64,000 nt of DNA from Xiphophorus maculatus (GCF_002775205.1 NC_036447.1:7924501-7988500), one strand, 5' to 3'. Shown: positions 36,161 to 48,256, numbered from the stretch's first letter. Notes: generated from the sequence alone by a model not told the origin. Made by a program: numbers and translations.

Positions 36161-36224
36161 TGACATCACAGACTGCACCGCCAGTGACATCACAGAGTCT
36201 TCCTTTGCTGGTGGTGTGACATCA
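36161..36224. promoter_or_regulatory. Three TGACATCA motifs upstream of coiled-coil gene, unit 2
   Basis: At 36161-36168, 36185-36192 and 36217-36224, with spacing as in the other units. Confidence 0.4.
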
Positions 36225-36340
36225 TTCCACCACCAAATATCTCACTCTTTATTCTTGTTTACATTCAAAATAGTCCATGATTCACTCGTTTTTATCCCAA
36301 ATATCAGGGCATCAAACTCATTTCCATTTTGGGCCAAAAT

Positions 36341-36356
36341 GAGCTAATATATGATG
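36341..36356. other. Unit junction (unit 2 to unit 3)
   Basis: Same GAGCTAATATATGATG breakpoint as at 15607-15622, so both junctions descend from one event. Confidence 0.8.
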
Positions 36357-36945
36357 CGCGGTTGGCCGCATTAAACGGACAAGGATAGAAACCTAAGATG
36401 TAATTTTATTTTCTGACTTTTAATGAGGAAAGATGCTACGGCGATGGATAGCAGCCGTTAACCATAACGACTGGCAGCTGTTAATAATCATGACTGTCAG
36501 CCGTCGGTGTAATCACGAATTTGCAGGGAAAGTAAAACGACTAACGTTGATATACTTTATAAGTAAGTATGATTAGAAAGACATCAAATATTGCTTTATG
36601 GAGAAGGTACGTGTCTAACCGTTAGTAACCATGGAGACAGTGCCGTACCATCATGTAGCCTAGCATGTATGGAAAAAAACTTATTAGCATCTCGTCTTTT
36701 GTACGTTTTTAATGCTGCTCCAGTGTAAAACTCCCGTCCTTCACTTCCGACGTCCATCATGGCGCCTTGCAAAGGGTCAACACCATAAAGACTCTTGTTC
36801 TCCAAAGTTAAAACAGTTTATAATGATTAGGCAACCCTTGATTTAACTATTTGAAACTAATCTGTTATTTGTAAAGACATTTTAGGCTAAATTGTACATC
36901 TTTGATCATGAGGCTTTAAGCTGTTTTTGTTTTGTTTTTCCTCAG
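36357..36945. other. Start of unit 3, intron-like sequence before tpcn3 exon
   Basis: Matches 15623-16212. No exon recognised; ends in a pyrimidine tract and CAG. Confidence 0.5.
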
Positions 36946-39389
36946 GTGGTGTATTACATCTTTGCCATGGTGGGGATGGAGTTGTTCAAAAACAAAGTGA
37001 AGTTCTACGAAGACATCAGTCATCCTGAGAAGGCATACTGTGGAAACTCGTTACTGAAAGGCAGCACGTTTGCACAACTCAACTACTGCAAAAATAATTT
37101 CAATAATGTGGTTTCCTCCTTTATCCTGCTGTTGGAGCTCACTGTTGTCAACCAATGGCACGATATCCTTTACAAAGTGCTGCCTGCAGGGCTTTCCCTC
37201 ACTTTTTACAAGAACATATTTCAATTATCTTTAATTTAGATTTCATATTTAAATTCATTTTCTTTCCTTAATCCGATCCCACTGCTCGGCACCGGATTTG
37301 CCACAGTCACTCATAAATCAGCCCTGATCTTCTTTGTCCTCTTCCACGTCATGGTTGTGATCATCATCATCAAGTATGACCAGTTCTTACCAATCCTACT
37401 CGTCCGCATCATCTCCAGCAACAAAAACAAATAATTTTCATGTCTGAACACAGTTACTGAAATTAGTGTTGGTCAATGTAGGCAACAACATCTGGTGTTA
37501 TTACCAAAGGGTAACGCTAAGTGTTGATTATAGGGAGACCATGTAAAAACTCAAGTTTTCCACAACCTCACCCATTAGTCAAATTTACTAATTAATTTTT
37601 AGAATGCAATTCAACATTACAATCAGCATTCTAGCTATTTGAAGTGTGCTGTTATAAAACTAAAAACTTTTGATTGCAAATTTCTGGTTTTACAACACAT
37701 TTGATTCAAGGTTTTTTAAATTTGATGCCTCAGTAGTCGGTGAAAGTAAGAATTAGTGTCGACTTTTGAATTCTCACAATATTACGGTAGTTTTGTTTAT
37801 CTTCATATGTTATTTTCAAACACTTGAACAGTTTTGAATTATTCCAGTAAATCAAATTTACAGAGTGGGTCGAATAATTCCATAATATAGATGATACAAA
37901 TAAAGTTTAACTGGATGTAGATCGAATTGCTTTCTGGATTTCTGTTGCAGCACATATAGAGGTGAACAATGCCATATTTACACAAAGTAAAACTGTTTAT
38001 CATCAGCATACAGGGAGATTTATTGTAGTCAGTGCCACCGATTGGGAAAACTTGCATCAGAAATCATCACTTTACTGAATTGTACAAGAAAAAAAAAACC
38101 CTGCCATATAATTTTAAACCCAAATTCATTGGTTATCAGATTATTGGTAATTAAGCAAACTCTAAATGTTTCACTTTATTCTGAATTTAAGTGTTGTAAT
38201 TTCTGTCCTTTTTTTTTGTAATGCAACTTACTCTAAAACACATCCCTACGTATCTATTTTGTCTCCCTAGTACTTTGTATTTTAAGCATGTTTCACTCTC
38301 TGTTTTTCAGTATCTTTGTGGCGTTTGTTCTCGAGGCGTTCTTTGTGGAGTACTCTGTGGGTAAAGGTGATCTGCAAACATCTCTGGAGAGGAAGATTGA
38401 GGAACTGGAGCTCGCCGTGGCACAGTAATGTTATCTTGGTCTTAGTATGCTAGCGTGATTTGTACATAACACTGAAGGAGGCTTTTGGTTTTATCTGTAT
38501 CACTGGATTATGGGATTGTGATTTATTCTGCACACTCTTTGCAGATTACTTGTGTTGAGGATGAGGATGGGAGAGCTGTATGTGACCGAGTAACTGATAT
38601 GTTTCTGCTGAGTTGTGCTTTTATATCTTTACCTTTTCACCAGGGAGAAACTAGAGGACAATTTGGTCAACGCCATGGAAACCACTGACAACGACTTAGG
38701 ATCTGGGCAGTCACCCACAGCAAACCTGCCTTCGCTACTATTTAAAGTTTCTTCCAAAAGTAAGTTTACAAAACAGTATTACTTTTCAATGAGTTTCGAT
38801 CCTTTCTACTTTTGAAAGTTTGCTGGTCTTCAGCTGTGCAGCATCCATTGTTTGTTAGAAGAAGAATAAAAATGCCTTGATATTTTTGAAGGGGAGTTTC
38901 TGACAGAGCAGTTTTTAAAGAGACAAAGACACAATTTCAAGGCGTTGAATATCTAAGTTAAATTTCTTAAGTAATATTTCACATATATAGCATTTTCATA
39001 ACAACTGAAGCTGAAAACAGGTTCAGTCGTTTACATAACAACTGAAGCTAAAATTGCACTATCAATATAAAATTGATAGTGCAATTTTATAACACAATGT
39101 GCCTGGAAAATCAATAATAGTGCTCTTTTAACAGTACCTAGATTACAATGTCATCCTATCCGCTAATTTACTATGTGCCCACGTTTATGTATGTTTGTTT
39201 TGTTTTTTCAGGAGACTGAAAAGCTTGTTGACCAGTGGATCGTTTTATTATCTTGCAGGATACCGGACGGTGGATGCGTTGTTGCAGCGGATGTTCGAGG
39301 CGGACCTCGACCCAGAGGATTTTGCTGAGAACGACATTCCTGAAGACCAGGCTGGGAACTTTGCAAATCCAACATTTGGAGTAGCATAG
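36946..39389 (+). pseudogene. tpcn3: Two-pore channel gene, 3' exons only (probable tpcn3), unit 3
   Basis: Exons are at 36946-about 37176, about 37288-37373, 38311-38424, 38644-38759 and 39259-39389. The first exon is open here (pore-domain stretch CKNNFNNVVSSF), unlike unit 2. The S6 exon again lacks an AG acceptor in both copies, so the defect precedes duplication or the exon edge lies elsewhere. Upstream exons for the first channel domain are missing, so this can only be a 3' fragment. An intact gene may lie left of the array. Confidence 0.72.
39049..39089. other. Perfect 18-bp inverted repeat (hairpin), unit 3
   Basis: Identical arms and loop to 18319-18359, again in the last intron. 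Confidence 0.9.
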
Positions 39390-41316
39390 ACAATTCAGCA
39401 CAACTTCATAGCATATACATATGAAAAAAGAGAAATTGTATCATTAGACATTTTACATGTTGAAATGCGACGCTTAACCAGTGCAATGCATCAACTGTTT
39501 GATTGCATCATGACCCGAGTTTTATTTTTATACTTGAATACAAAAGCAAAATGTGTAGAATGAAAACAGATTTGTATTTTCGCATAAAAGCATGTTTACA
39601 TTGATGTCTTGTGTGTTGAAATATTTGAGGGAAAAAAACAGAACATTGTAACTTTTTTTTCAGATGAAACGAGCAAACGTCTTGCATTTTTATTTGCACT
39701 GAAAAAGCAAATGGCATGTTGTATTTATTTTCTATACCAACAGGTTCATCTCAGTAAATGGCATTATCACCAAACTCTACATTTGAAGAATTTCTAATTT
39801 TTTTTGGCATTTATTTGACTGGTTGTGGCAAATTAAACATCACAATTCAGTTTTATTATATTAGTACTAATAAATAGAAGATTTTTAATACAGCAATTTT
39901 ACATTGCGGCCACAACAACATAATCAATTGGGAGATTGATGCCTTGTTAGTTATGGAAAAGCTAAGTGGAAGGAAAAAATGTGGTGGAAAATACATGTTG
40001 CATAATTTCTAATGATTTTAATTTTTAAAAAATGAATTAGAATTTTAATTCTCCTTAGATTTAATTACAGTTTAACTTTCAACTATATTGGAGTCAAAGG
40101 CAGCAAAAAGTAAATGAGCCACATTTCCACATCAGAAACAGCTGGTTTTTTTTTAATGGTTTAGGTATCCATGGCCTTCAAAGGTCAGGATCCTGCATGT
40201 TTTACAGGTTTTCCTGGTTCAGCTCATTTGTAGGGTTCTGTAGAGCTTCAATCTGCTGTATTTGAGGAGAAACACAAATAAAACACATTCTGGTTTGAAA
40301 TGAACAGGGGTGGCGACATCCCCCTACTGGCGATTACATGTAACTGCAGCCAACGGAAATTCATCACGTCCTACAAATCTTCTATTATGAAGAGAAGCAG
40401 CAAAAAATGTTTAAATTATCTCCACTGAAAATTATATACAGACATCTCCCTGAAAATATCTGAATAAAACTGGAAGTTAATTTACTTTTACTGAAGCAGT
40501 TAAAGTAAGTTCGCCTGTGTCTAGTTACTTTGCTGAATGAAGAACAAGTTTGTTTTAAACAAAGATTAACCTGCTGAGTCTGCTGTGCTATTTTGAAATC
40601 AACAGTATTGCCACTGTTTTACCCGGTTCTTCTAACACATATACATTATGTACTGAAGTACCATTTTGTTAAATACTTATATACGGTTATTTGAGTAATT
40701 TGCTGCTATTTGCTTGAGTAAAACTATGCTGAAGTAGTGCTACTCTTTATTGTGGAGAGTATTCAGAGACTATCCAGATTTTTTGTTTCTTGTAAATATG
40801 TGAAATTAATTTGAATTTTTCTGAATATTTTTACAGAAATTTAACCTGCCAAAGTAATCAGATCTCTTTCTTATCTACAATGCCCCCGATACTTTGTCAT
40901 ATGTTTATGCAATCAATATTGTGCACATCAAAACTCCTCTTTAGTTACATGTAACATACTGGCTGCTGATTTTAAACTGATTTTGTAGAAAGGTTTGCAT
41001 ACTGAAATATCAGGAGTAGTGACAAACTTCTGGTATGTTGTGGATCTGAAGACAAAAAGTTCAGAAACTGGTGTTCTAGAGAGGAAAACGGCCTCAAATC
41101 CTGTTAATCTACAAATTTATAACATTCTAAAATGTTTAGAAGTTTGTGTTTTTAAGGATGTCCACAAAATTATAAAAGAATGTGCTTATATATAGCTTCA
41201 AATACCATTTCAAGGGTAACATTGTTATATTACATTGTTAGAAAAATGCCACCATTCCTGGAAATACTGTAATATTTCCATCCTGACTGGCATCACTTAC
41301 TGTTAAACTGCTACAG
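39390..41316. other. tpcn3 3' UTR and flank before U2, unit 3
   Basis: Matches 18659-20577. CTCF-like motif d is at 40318-40333 and motif c at 41317-41330. Confidence 0.5.
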
Positions 41317-41508
41317 CAGCCCCTAGCGGACATAAGACCAAACTGCAGCTCTTACTGCTTCTTTTTCCATGCATGTTTTCGCAGGACATCTCCACAGAAC
41401 TCCTTGTGAATCCAAAATTACGGTTTCTCAGATTTTAATTGTATGTTCTATACTAATAATCTAGTTTTATTTGTTGAAAAGCAATTTTTTATTTCACACA
41501 AGTAGGAA

Positions 41509-41695
41509 AGTGCACCATTCCTGGATATAGTGCAATACCAGGATGATGCGTGGAGTGGACAGAGCAAGCCCTTATTCCAGCTCCCTGCTTCAAAAATCAA
41601 TTTAATATACAGTCTCCAAGTGGAGACATATCAGATATTAAACTGATAAGAACAGAAACTACACACTGATCTTAGCCAAAAGGCCGAGAAGCGAT
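41509..41695 (-). ncRNA. RNU2: U2 snRNA gene, unit 3
   Basis: The best-preserved copy: complete 5' end (ATCGCTTCTCGGCCTTTTGG), Sm site GATTTTTGAAG, stem IIb with GTCTCC/GGAGAC, and a 3' end in GGTGCACT. The branch-pairing segment is GTAGTT rather than GTAGTA, preceded by an extra GT, as in unit 1. The last A pairs with a weakly conserved branch-site base, so the gene might still work. Length 187, close to the usual 187-191. Confidence 0.95.
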
Positions 41696-41737
41696 GCCAC
41701 ATAACTGCAGAGGAAACCGAGTCATTCTGATTGGCCT

Positions 41738-41754
41738 CGCTTTAACTCACGGTT
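41738..41754 (-). promoter_or_regulatory. PSE-like element, U2 unit 3
   Basis: Same 17 bases, 43 upstream of the U2 start. Confidence 0.6.
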
Positions 41755-42537
41755 CCAAAACTTTGCTATTTTATGGACCATACTACCAACAGTCACAGTA
41801 TATGATGGGAATGACCAACATTTTATGTGGTTTCAAAGCAATAAATTAACTCAAATAAGTCACATCAAGCTTAAAAGGAGCAACGATAGTCAAATCAAGT
41901 TGCTTACATCTAGTCATGTGGTTTGCTTTAGTCCAATAGGCAGCTGAGTAGCCATAGCTCAGCCCTTTTTTGGTGTTGGTGGAAAAATGAGCACATCATT
42001 TATGAAAATGTATACATTAGTATGACACTAATATATACATGTGTGTGTACAATTCTTTTCTTGTTCATTTCATGCAAAAGAAGAAGATGGCAGGTTTACA
42101 AAAATTAGGGTTTTTGTTTTTTTTACAGGAAAGTTTATAACAACTGCTACAGCAGCCTCTAGTGGACATGACCCTAAACTGCAGCTCTCGCTGCTTCACT
42201 GCTCCTCCACGCAAATCGAAAAAGTATTTTGTTAGCTTTTTAAACATTTTCAGCTCAGAGTAAATAAGTACGGTTTTAAAAGTGTGAGGCAAATATTGTA
42301 GCACATTGGCAATAATTAACAGAAGCCCTCCCATCACAATTAACAGGATATGATGATCTATCAGAAACAAAAAAATGGAATAAGTGATTTGAAAACAATC
42401 TAAAATTATTGGAGTATAACTAAAAACCCTTGGAAATGGTGTATGCAAAAGGAGAAAAACAACAACAGCATTATAATCATTTTGATGTCAAAAATAAAAC
42501 ATTTTTTGTGACAATTAAGTTTCACAGCTTTAGTTAA

Positions 42538-42964
42538 ACTTCTTGAAATTCTGATCTATTGAGAATTTAATACACATTTTTAATAGTTTTTGATTAAGAA
42601 TTACTTCACGTGTGGGAAGGTGCACTCATACAAGAATCTGACACATTAATCTACATATACAGTATCATATATGTGTATAACCTATCTACCTATAGAATAG
42701 TTATTTTAAGACAATTTAGATTTCTACCTGATAAATTTTCAACCAATGCTACAGCAGCCCCTAGCGGACATGAGACCAAACTGCAGCTCTTACTGCTTTC
42801 TTTCTCCAAGCATGTTTCGCAGTACATCTCCACAGAACTACTTGAAATTCTGATCTATTCAGACTTTAATACAAATTTTTAATAGTTTTTGATTAAGAAT
42901 TACGTCACGTGTGGGAAGGTGCACTCATACAAGAATCTGACACATTAATGTACATATATCATAT
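42538..42964 (+). repeat. Pair of ~120-bp direct repeats, unit 3
   Basis: Copies start at 42538 and 42838. Confidence 0.85.
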
Positions 42965-42972
42965 ATAAAAAA

Positions 42973-45100
42973 CATTTTGCTTCCTGCCCTCCACTCCCCG
43001 GTATCGTTACACCTAAAATCTGTGGGTCCCTTCTCAAGATCTGCGCCAGCGGCTCAATGCAGGCCACATAGAGAAGGGCGGATAACGGACAACCCTGATG
43101 GACACCGCAGTTCACTTTCACTGCTTTTGTCAGAAACCCGTTCACCATAAATCTGCTGGAGATGTCTCGGTACAGCAGTCCCACCCACGCTAAGAAAACT
43201 CCAAGGAAAACCCATTTTTTGCAGAACCCGAGAAAGATACTGGTGCAAGACCCGATCGAAAGCTTTCTCAAAATCTAAGTTTAGGACTATCAGCCGAATG
43301 TTTCTGTCTCTTGTTAAGGAAAAATGATTATTTTTAGTGCTTAATACAGTTAATCTTACGACATGTGTAAAAGTTATATTCAATACTCTTATTTGGAACA
43401 GGTTTTGTCTGAGATGCGGGATGGGGCCGAATAGCAGGCATTCAGACAAGCAGGGGCCTCCCGCTGTCACACAGAGCCATAAAATTAGCATTCCGATGGG
43501 GCAGAAGTACGGGAGTTTGGGGGAAGAGACTTCAGAGGTATCTGCGAAATCTCATCTCAGGACCTTTCGGCGCCAGGGATCCGCCCGTACCAGACAGGGA
43601 TTAGCACTAAGTGGTCCGCCCTTTTACTTAGACAAAAACCAGACGGCCCTCCAATCTTTGCCGTAAATCAGGGAGGTTCTTAAGTTTCTCTGAGTCCCTA
43701 CGGGAGTTTCTAATTGGTCAAGAACGGAACGCCTTAATTGAATATATTAAATTGAAGAAACACCCACTCAGTATAAAATTTCGTGTCAGCGTTAAAAATC
43801 CAGAGATCGGCCACTATTTTTTGCCTTTTTGTTTGTCTTTGTTTTGTGTTTGTCTGTCTTCCCCTTGTCTGTCTTTATTTTTATGAGAAAAATGCATATC
43901 TCTGTACCTCTGCAGCTTTGTTAATTGATTCATGCGTTGCTTTGTATGGGATTAAACTCTGTGATCTGTGACGTCAACGCGCTCTGTTGTTGTTTCACTT
44001 TCTAACAGCTGCAGCACCGCCCGCTAGGGATCCCGGGACTTTAAGGAAGAAAGAGCCAAACGTTTTGTCCAAAGTTAATGTTAAATTATTCTTCCTTAAT
44101 ACTCTCGCAAAACAGATGATGTCTCGGATCAGTACCAGGCTGTCCGTGATGCTCCTTCCCGGGACGGCGCAGGCTTGATCCGGGTGGATTAAATCCCCCA
44201 ACACTCGACACATCCTGGCTGCTAAAAGTCTACTAAAAATTTTGCAATCGACGTTTAAAAGGGTGATGGGTCTCCAGTTTTTAAGGTCTCTTTTGTCTTT
44301 GTATAAAAGTGTAACTATTCCTGTTCTAAAACTATCGGGGAGTGTGTCTAGTTTGCTAAAATCGGTAAAAACATTGATTAAATCAGGTGCTAAAATGTCC
44401 CAGAATGTTAAATAAAATTCTATAGGGAGTCCGTCTGAGCCTGGAGACTTTCCTCTTTTAAAACTTTTCAAAGACTAAAAGCTCTAAAAGGGTAAAATCC
44501 TGCCCGAAAAAACTCGTCTCTTTTATACTTTTTTCAATAAAATCCAAAGTTTCTTTGATATTTTCTTTATTTACTGATTTTTCTGTATACAGTTCACCGT
44601 AAAAATCTTCGATTACCTTTTTCTTTTCTTCTATGTTAGAAACAATGTTTCCATTTTCTGATTTTAGTTCAGAAATAAAACTTGGATTATTTATAATTTT
44701 CTTGAAAAAGTATCTAGTGCATTTTTCTCCTTCTAATTCTCTCTCTCTGTGCTTCTTAAAATTACTCCCTTGCTCTCTATTTCTGCTAAAATACTAATTT
44801 CTTTTTTGACTTCTCTTATTTCCTTATTAAAATCCATTCCCTGTTGGTTTAAAAAGTGATACCTTTGTAATCTTTTCTGCAGCCCTATCTCTGTTCTTTT
44901 CTCTTTTTATTTTTTCCTGCTTGTCTAAAGAAAGTCTGGGTCCTACCTTTCACCATCTCCCACCACTGTGCTCGTGTTTCGTACAGGTCTTGGAGGGTCT
45001 GCCACTCGCGGTACCGCTCCCGGTACTGGCTGACCAGAACCTGGTCCTCCAGCAGGGAGCGGTTGAGTTTCCACAGACCTCTCCCGGTCGTCGCACCTGA
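42973..45100 (-). pseudogene. L1/Tx1-like LINE ORF2 fragment, unit 3
   Basis: The longest readable version. The minus strand from 44471 gives GKSPGSDGLPIEFYLTFW, NWRPITLL and the PGRSITDSLVLIRD block, then LTR A (43312-44101), then NLDFEKAFDRV and GVHQGCPLSALLY down to 42945. The upstream part (44475-45100) encodes the region before the polymerase fingers, with stops. The element is cut just before the catalytic YxDD motif, so it cannot be active. Clade is judged from these blocks. Confidence 0.92.
43312..44101 (+). mobile_element. Solo LTR A, unit 3
   Basis: CTCT target duplications at 43308-43311 and 44102-44105, 790 bp. The 3' terminal dinucleotide is TA rather than CA, a point change from the LTR norm. 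Confidence 0.82.
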
Positions 45101-45190
45101 AGGAAGTGAAAGCGTGCAGGACAGAAGGAGTGTGTTTGTGTATATATATACTGTATATAAAGGTTTTACTGGTTTAGAAAAATCAGAGGA

Positions 45191-45240
45191 TAAATAATAA
45201 AATAAATAAATAAAAATAAATAAATAAATTTTTTAAAAAA
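45191..45240 (+). repeat. TAAA-rich simple repeat, unit 3
   Basis: Sits between LINE remnant and gag ATG. No LTR, primer-binding site or leader precedes gag here. Confidence 0.9.
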
Positions 45241-45247
45241 AGGGAAA

Positions 45248-47047
45248 ATGGGAGGAACTTTTAATAAAGGTCAAAATACTGAAGAATACGTTCCATGTGG
45301 CCCAGAAATAGATCATATGGTTATAATTCATGGCAGAGTTTGTTGTCAACATGTTCCACAGTGGCACACAGAGTTTGGTTTTCCTAAGAATGGCAGCTTA
45401 GAGGTAGACCATATCAGAGACTTAGAGCAGAAACTCTTAGCACAACGTGCCAAACTGATGCAACACACAAAGATTTCAAAGACACACCTGCATGCACTAC
45501 AATCACACGAAGAAGCGTTCAATCTCTGGAAAAGAGAAGCCTTTTGCAGGGATCAAAAACACCAGAGTAAACTACAGATGGTTCAGAAATTTGCATACAA
45601 GGGGAATGAAAAATATGAGACTAAAATAGAACAGGAAAAATCTAATAAAACAAAATGTGTTTCTTCTCACGCATGTACATCACTGGCTGTACCTGGCTTC
45701 AGTCTAACGGCACCAACTGACCCTTCAGCAAACCCATCTGTGGCTCCACTCTACCCAGCGCTCCAAGTCCTTGGAACTCCACCACCGTACCATCCAAAGA
45801 CTGATGGTCCAGGACCGAAGAATCCATTCTGGGATCCCTCGGACGACTCCCTGCCTCTGGCTATCCTCCACCAATCAAAGACTGAGCAGAAACCCCGTCC
45901 TGTTGACCTTGAGCAACAACAGGACCAGGACAGAGTTCCCTCACGAGGCTTGAAAGGCCCGCCTCCACGACCCCCTACAACTGAACATGGTCGTCACCTT
46001 CGCTCCAAAGACCAACCCCTGACCCCACCATCACCTGGCACCTCTGGAAGCCGGTACCGAGGACAGAAGGTTGAAACCTATCCCATGGTTGAAGTCCCTG
46101 GCCTCAAAGGCCCTGACCTTCTCTGCAGAGCTTGGGGACCAGATGACCTCATTGCTGTAGCCAAACAGCACCTTCCCCCTATTGAGAAAGGAGGCAGAGC
46201 CATCGCTGAAGCCCTAGAGTATCTCAGCAAAACCATGAGACCAACGACCTATGAACTTAAGACTGTTTTGCTCCATGTTTATGGTCCGACTGTGGTCTCC
46301 AAACTTGGTCCAGTCTTCTCACAAGATCTCCGTCTAAGAGGAATGGATAACCCTGACGGAACCGACAATCCACTCAATGCTGACTACAACAAGGCTCTAC
46401 GAAAAATAGGCGAAGCCTTCATAGAGCAGTTTCCAATCCGCCCCAGCTACAATGTCATCTCAGCCTGCACCCAAGGTCCAATTGAAGGTTCAAATGACTT
46501 TTACAGACGCCTGTTTGACATTTTCTCAGCTCACTCTGGTCTAGAAGTCCCCAAAAATGACTGGATGGGAAATGATCCGGCTGGTCCCTTTGAACTGCTT
46601 CTCTGTCAAAAGTTCCTGGAAAGACTGAGGCTTGACATCAGAGATGGAATCAAAATGTCCTACATTGGATGGGACATCACACCAAGAATTAAAGAACTTC
46701 TGCTTCATGCCCAACACAATGAGAAACTCTGCAACGATCGCCTGAAGAAGAACAAAGACCGCAAAGAAAAGCGCATGGAAGATGCTCAGCTCACCCTGAT
46801 TCAACACATCACTGCTCAGAACTCCAGCCACCGCCCACCTGCAGTTGATCAATATGGAGGTCCCTCACAAGATCCATGTTTCAACTGTGGCCAGATTGGA
46901 CATTGGGCTCGAGAATGCCCTCAGAAAAAGCGAGACAGAAGCAGAGGTAGAGGTTTCCACCACCATCAAGGACGTCCAAACCCACGTGGCGGCTTTGGCT
47001 CACGCGGCCGAGGGTTCCTAACTCGGGGTGGTTTCAACATAAAATAA
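45248..47047 (+). CDS. gag: Endogenous retrovirus Gag polyprotein, intact ORF, unit 3
   Basis: Gag forms the retroviral core. The 599-codon ORF starts MGG (an N-terminal glycine as in myristoylated Gags, although the residue-6 Ser/Thr is missing). A helical matrix-like region (about 50-130) is followed by a proline-rich linker (150-290) with a PPPY late-domain motif at 178-181. The capsid region holds the major homology motif at 409-422 (Q409, G410, E413, F418, R421, L422). A CCHC zinc knuckle follows (C544, C547, H552, C557), then an RG-rich tail. No protease, pol or env follows: the frame closes within the fused LTR. It is probably an ERV relic, but the long open frame leaves domestication possible. 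Confidence 0.92.
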   Translation: MGGTFNKGQNTEEYVPCGPEIDHMVIIHGRVCCQHVPQWHTEFGFPKNGSLEVDHIRDLEQKLLAQRAKLMQHTKISKTHLHALQSHEEAFNLWKREAFCRDQKHQSKLQMVQKFAYKGNEKYETKIEQEKSNKTKCVSSHACTSLAVPGFSLTAPTDPSANPSVAPLYPALQVLGTPPPYHPKTDGPGPKNPFWDPSDDSLPLAILHQSKTEQKPRPVDLEQQQDQDRVPSRGLKGPPPRPPTTEHGRHLRSKDQPLTPPSPGTSGSRYRGQKVETYPMVEVPGLKGPDLLCRAWGPDDLIAVAKQHLPPIEKGGRAIAEALEYLSKTMRPTTYELKTVLLHVYGPTVVSKLGPVFSQDLRLRGMDNPDGTDNPLNADYNKALRKIGEAFIEQFPIRPSYNVISACTQGPIEGSNDFYRRLFDIFSAHSGLEVPKNDWMGNDPAGPFELLLCQKFLERLRLDIRDGIKMSYIGWDITPRIKELLLHAQHNEKLCNDRLKKNKDRKEKRMEDAQLTLIQHITAQNSSHRPPAVDQYGGPSQDPCFNCGQIGHWARECPQKKRDRSRGRGFHHHQGRPNPRGGFGSRGRGFLTRGGFNIK

Positions 47048-48256
47048 TTATTTACAGTGTGTTTACTTTTATTAGAAGTTCATTTAATATTAATCTTACA
47101 ATGTTTAATCAGTTTATTATGTCTCACTCAGTCTTACAGAGTCATTGTTTCTCTTTTTAGCCTTCACAGTTTGCCTCAGTGTGTCAGAAGCTTAGCAACA
47201 GGCGATAAGTAAATAGTTGTCATACCTTGCGGAGTGACAGACCAGACCGACGACTCAGCGATTATTATTAGGCACAGAATATTCTGTCTGAAACCCATTT
47301 TTAACTGAAAGTTGCATTTTTCTCTGTGTGTGTATTAATCTGATTAGCTCCTTGGGAATGTTGGTGATGACACTGTGTCTGTGGGAGAAGGACGGTATAC
47401 AGTATATGTAGTGTTAAGGAGAAAAGTTATTATGTTAGCTTAAATTTTGGAAAAGCATGGCTCTCCTTTTCCTCCTGTTAGCCGGGTCGAGCGGATCTCG
47501 TCACAGCTGGCAAGGAAACGGCAGGCACAATGACGTCACAGATCACATAGTTTAATTCATACTAAGCACCGCATGAATCCGTTAACAGAGCTGCAGAGGT
47601 ACAGAGATATACATTTTATACAGACAACATGAAACAGACAACACAAAAACACATAAGACAGACAAAGGCGCCCACGTGGAGAAAAGATGAAAAAAAACTC
47701 TTCCTCTCCGGTGATGACCTGAAACTATAAACCAAAAGGGTGTTTCCCTATTTAATATATGCAAAAAAGGCGTTCTGCTCTTCGTCCAATTAGAACTCCC
47801 TCAGGCCCCCAAAGAAAGTTGGGACTTCCTGATTTATAGCAAAGGTGCCTGTTTTTTATCTAAGCAGAGGGCGGACTACCCCGTGGTCATCTCTGCCTGA
47901 TACGGAAGATCCCTGGCGCCAAGAAGTCTCTGACCCCTTTCGGACTGTAAATTTTATTGCTCTGTGTCCGCGGGGGAGGAAAAGGGCCCTGCTTTGTTTG
48001 AATATCTGCTATTGTGAGCTCCCCCATGCTCCACAGAAAACTGTTCCAAATAAAGTGTTGGCTATCCCTTTACAGATGTCGTAAGATTAAGTGTATTTTA
48101 GCATTAAATAATCATTTTCCTTAGCAGTAGAGAGGTGATTCCTTTGTCTAGTCAGATCTCTTCGGAGTTCTCCATCTGCGCAGATGTGAAATAAAGCTGT
48201 GTTTTGTTCTTTCTCTTTAACAAGGTTTGGACTTTGTTAATTTTTCTCGCTCCACA
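47039..48256 (+). mobile_element. ERV LTR fused to gag end, split by LTR B, unit 3
   Basis: Matches the LTR at 59560-60062 on both sides of LTR B. The gag TAA (47045-47047) is inside the LTR-like sequence. An AATAAA about 70 bases before the end and a T-rich U5 precede CTCCACA. Confidence 0.87.
47412..48126 (-). mobile_element. Solo LTR B, unit 3
   Basis: GTAG at 47408-47411 and 48127-48130; ends TGTTAAGG and CTTAGCA; 715 bp. The reverse complement aligns with LTR A, including the CTCTGTACCTCTGCAGCT and GTGATCTGTGACGTCA blocks. Confidence 0.87.
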
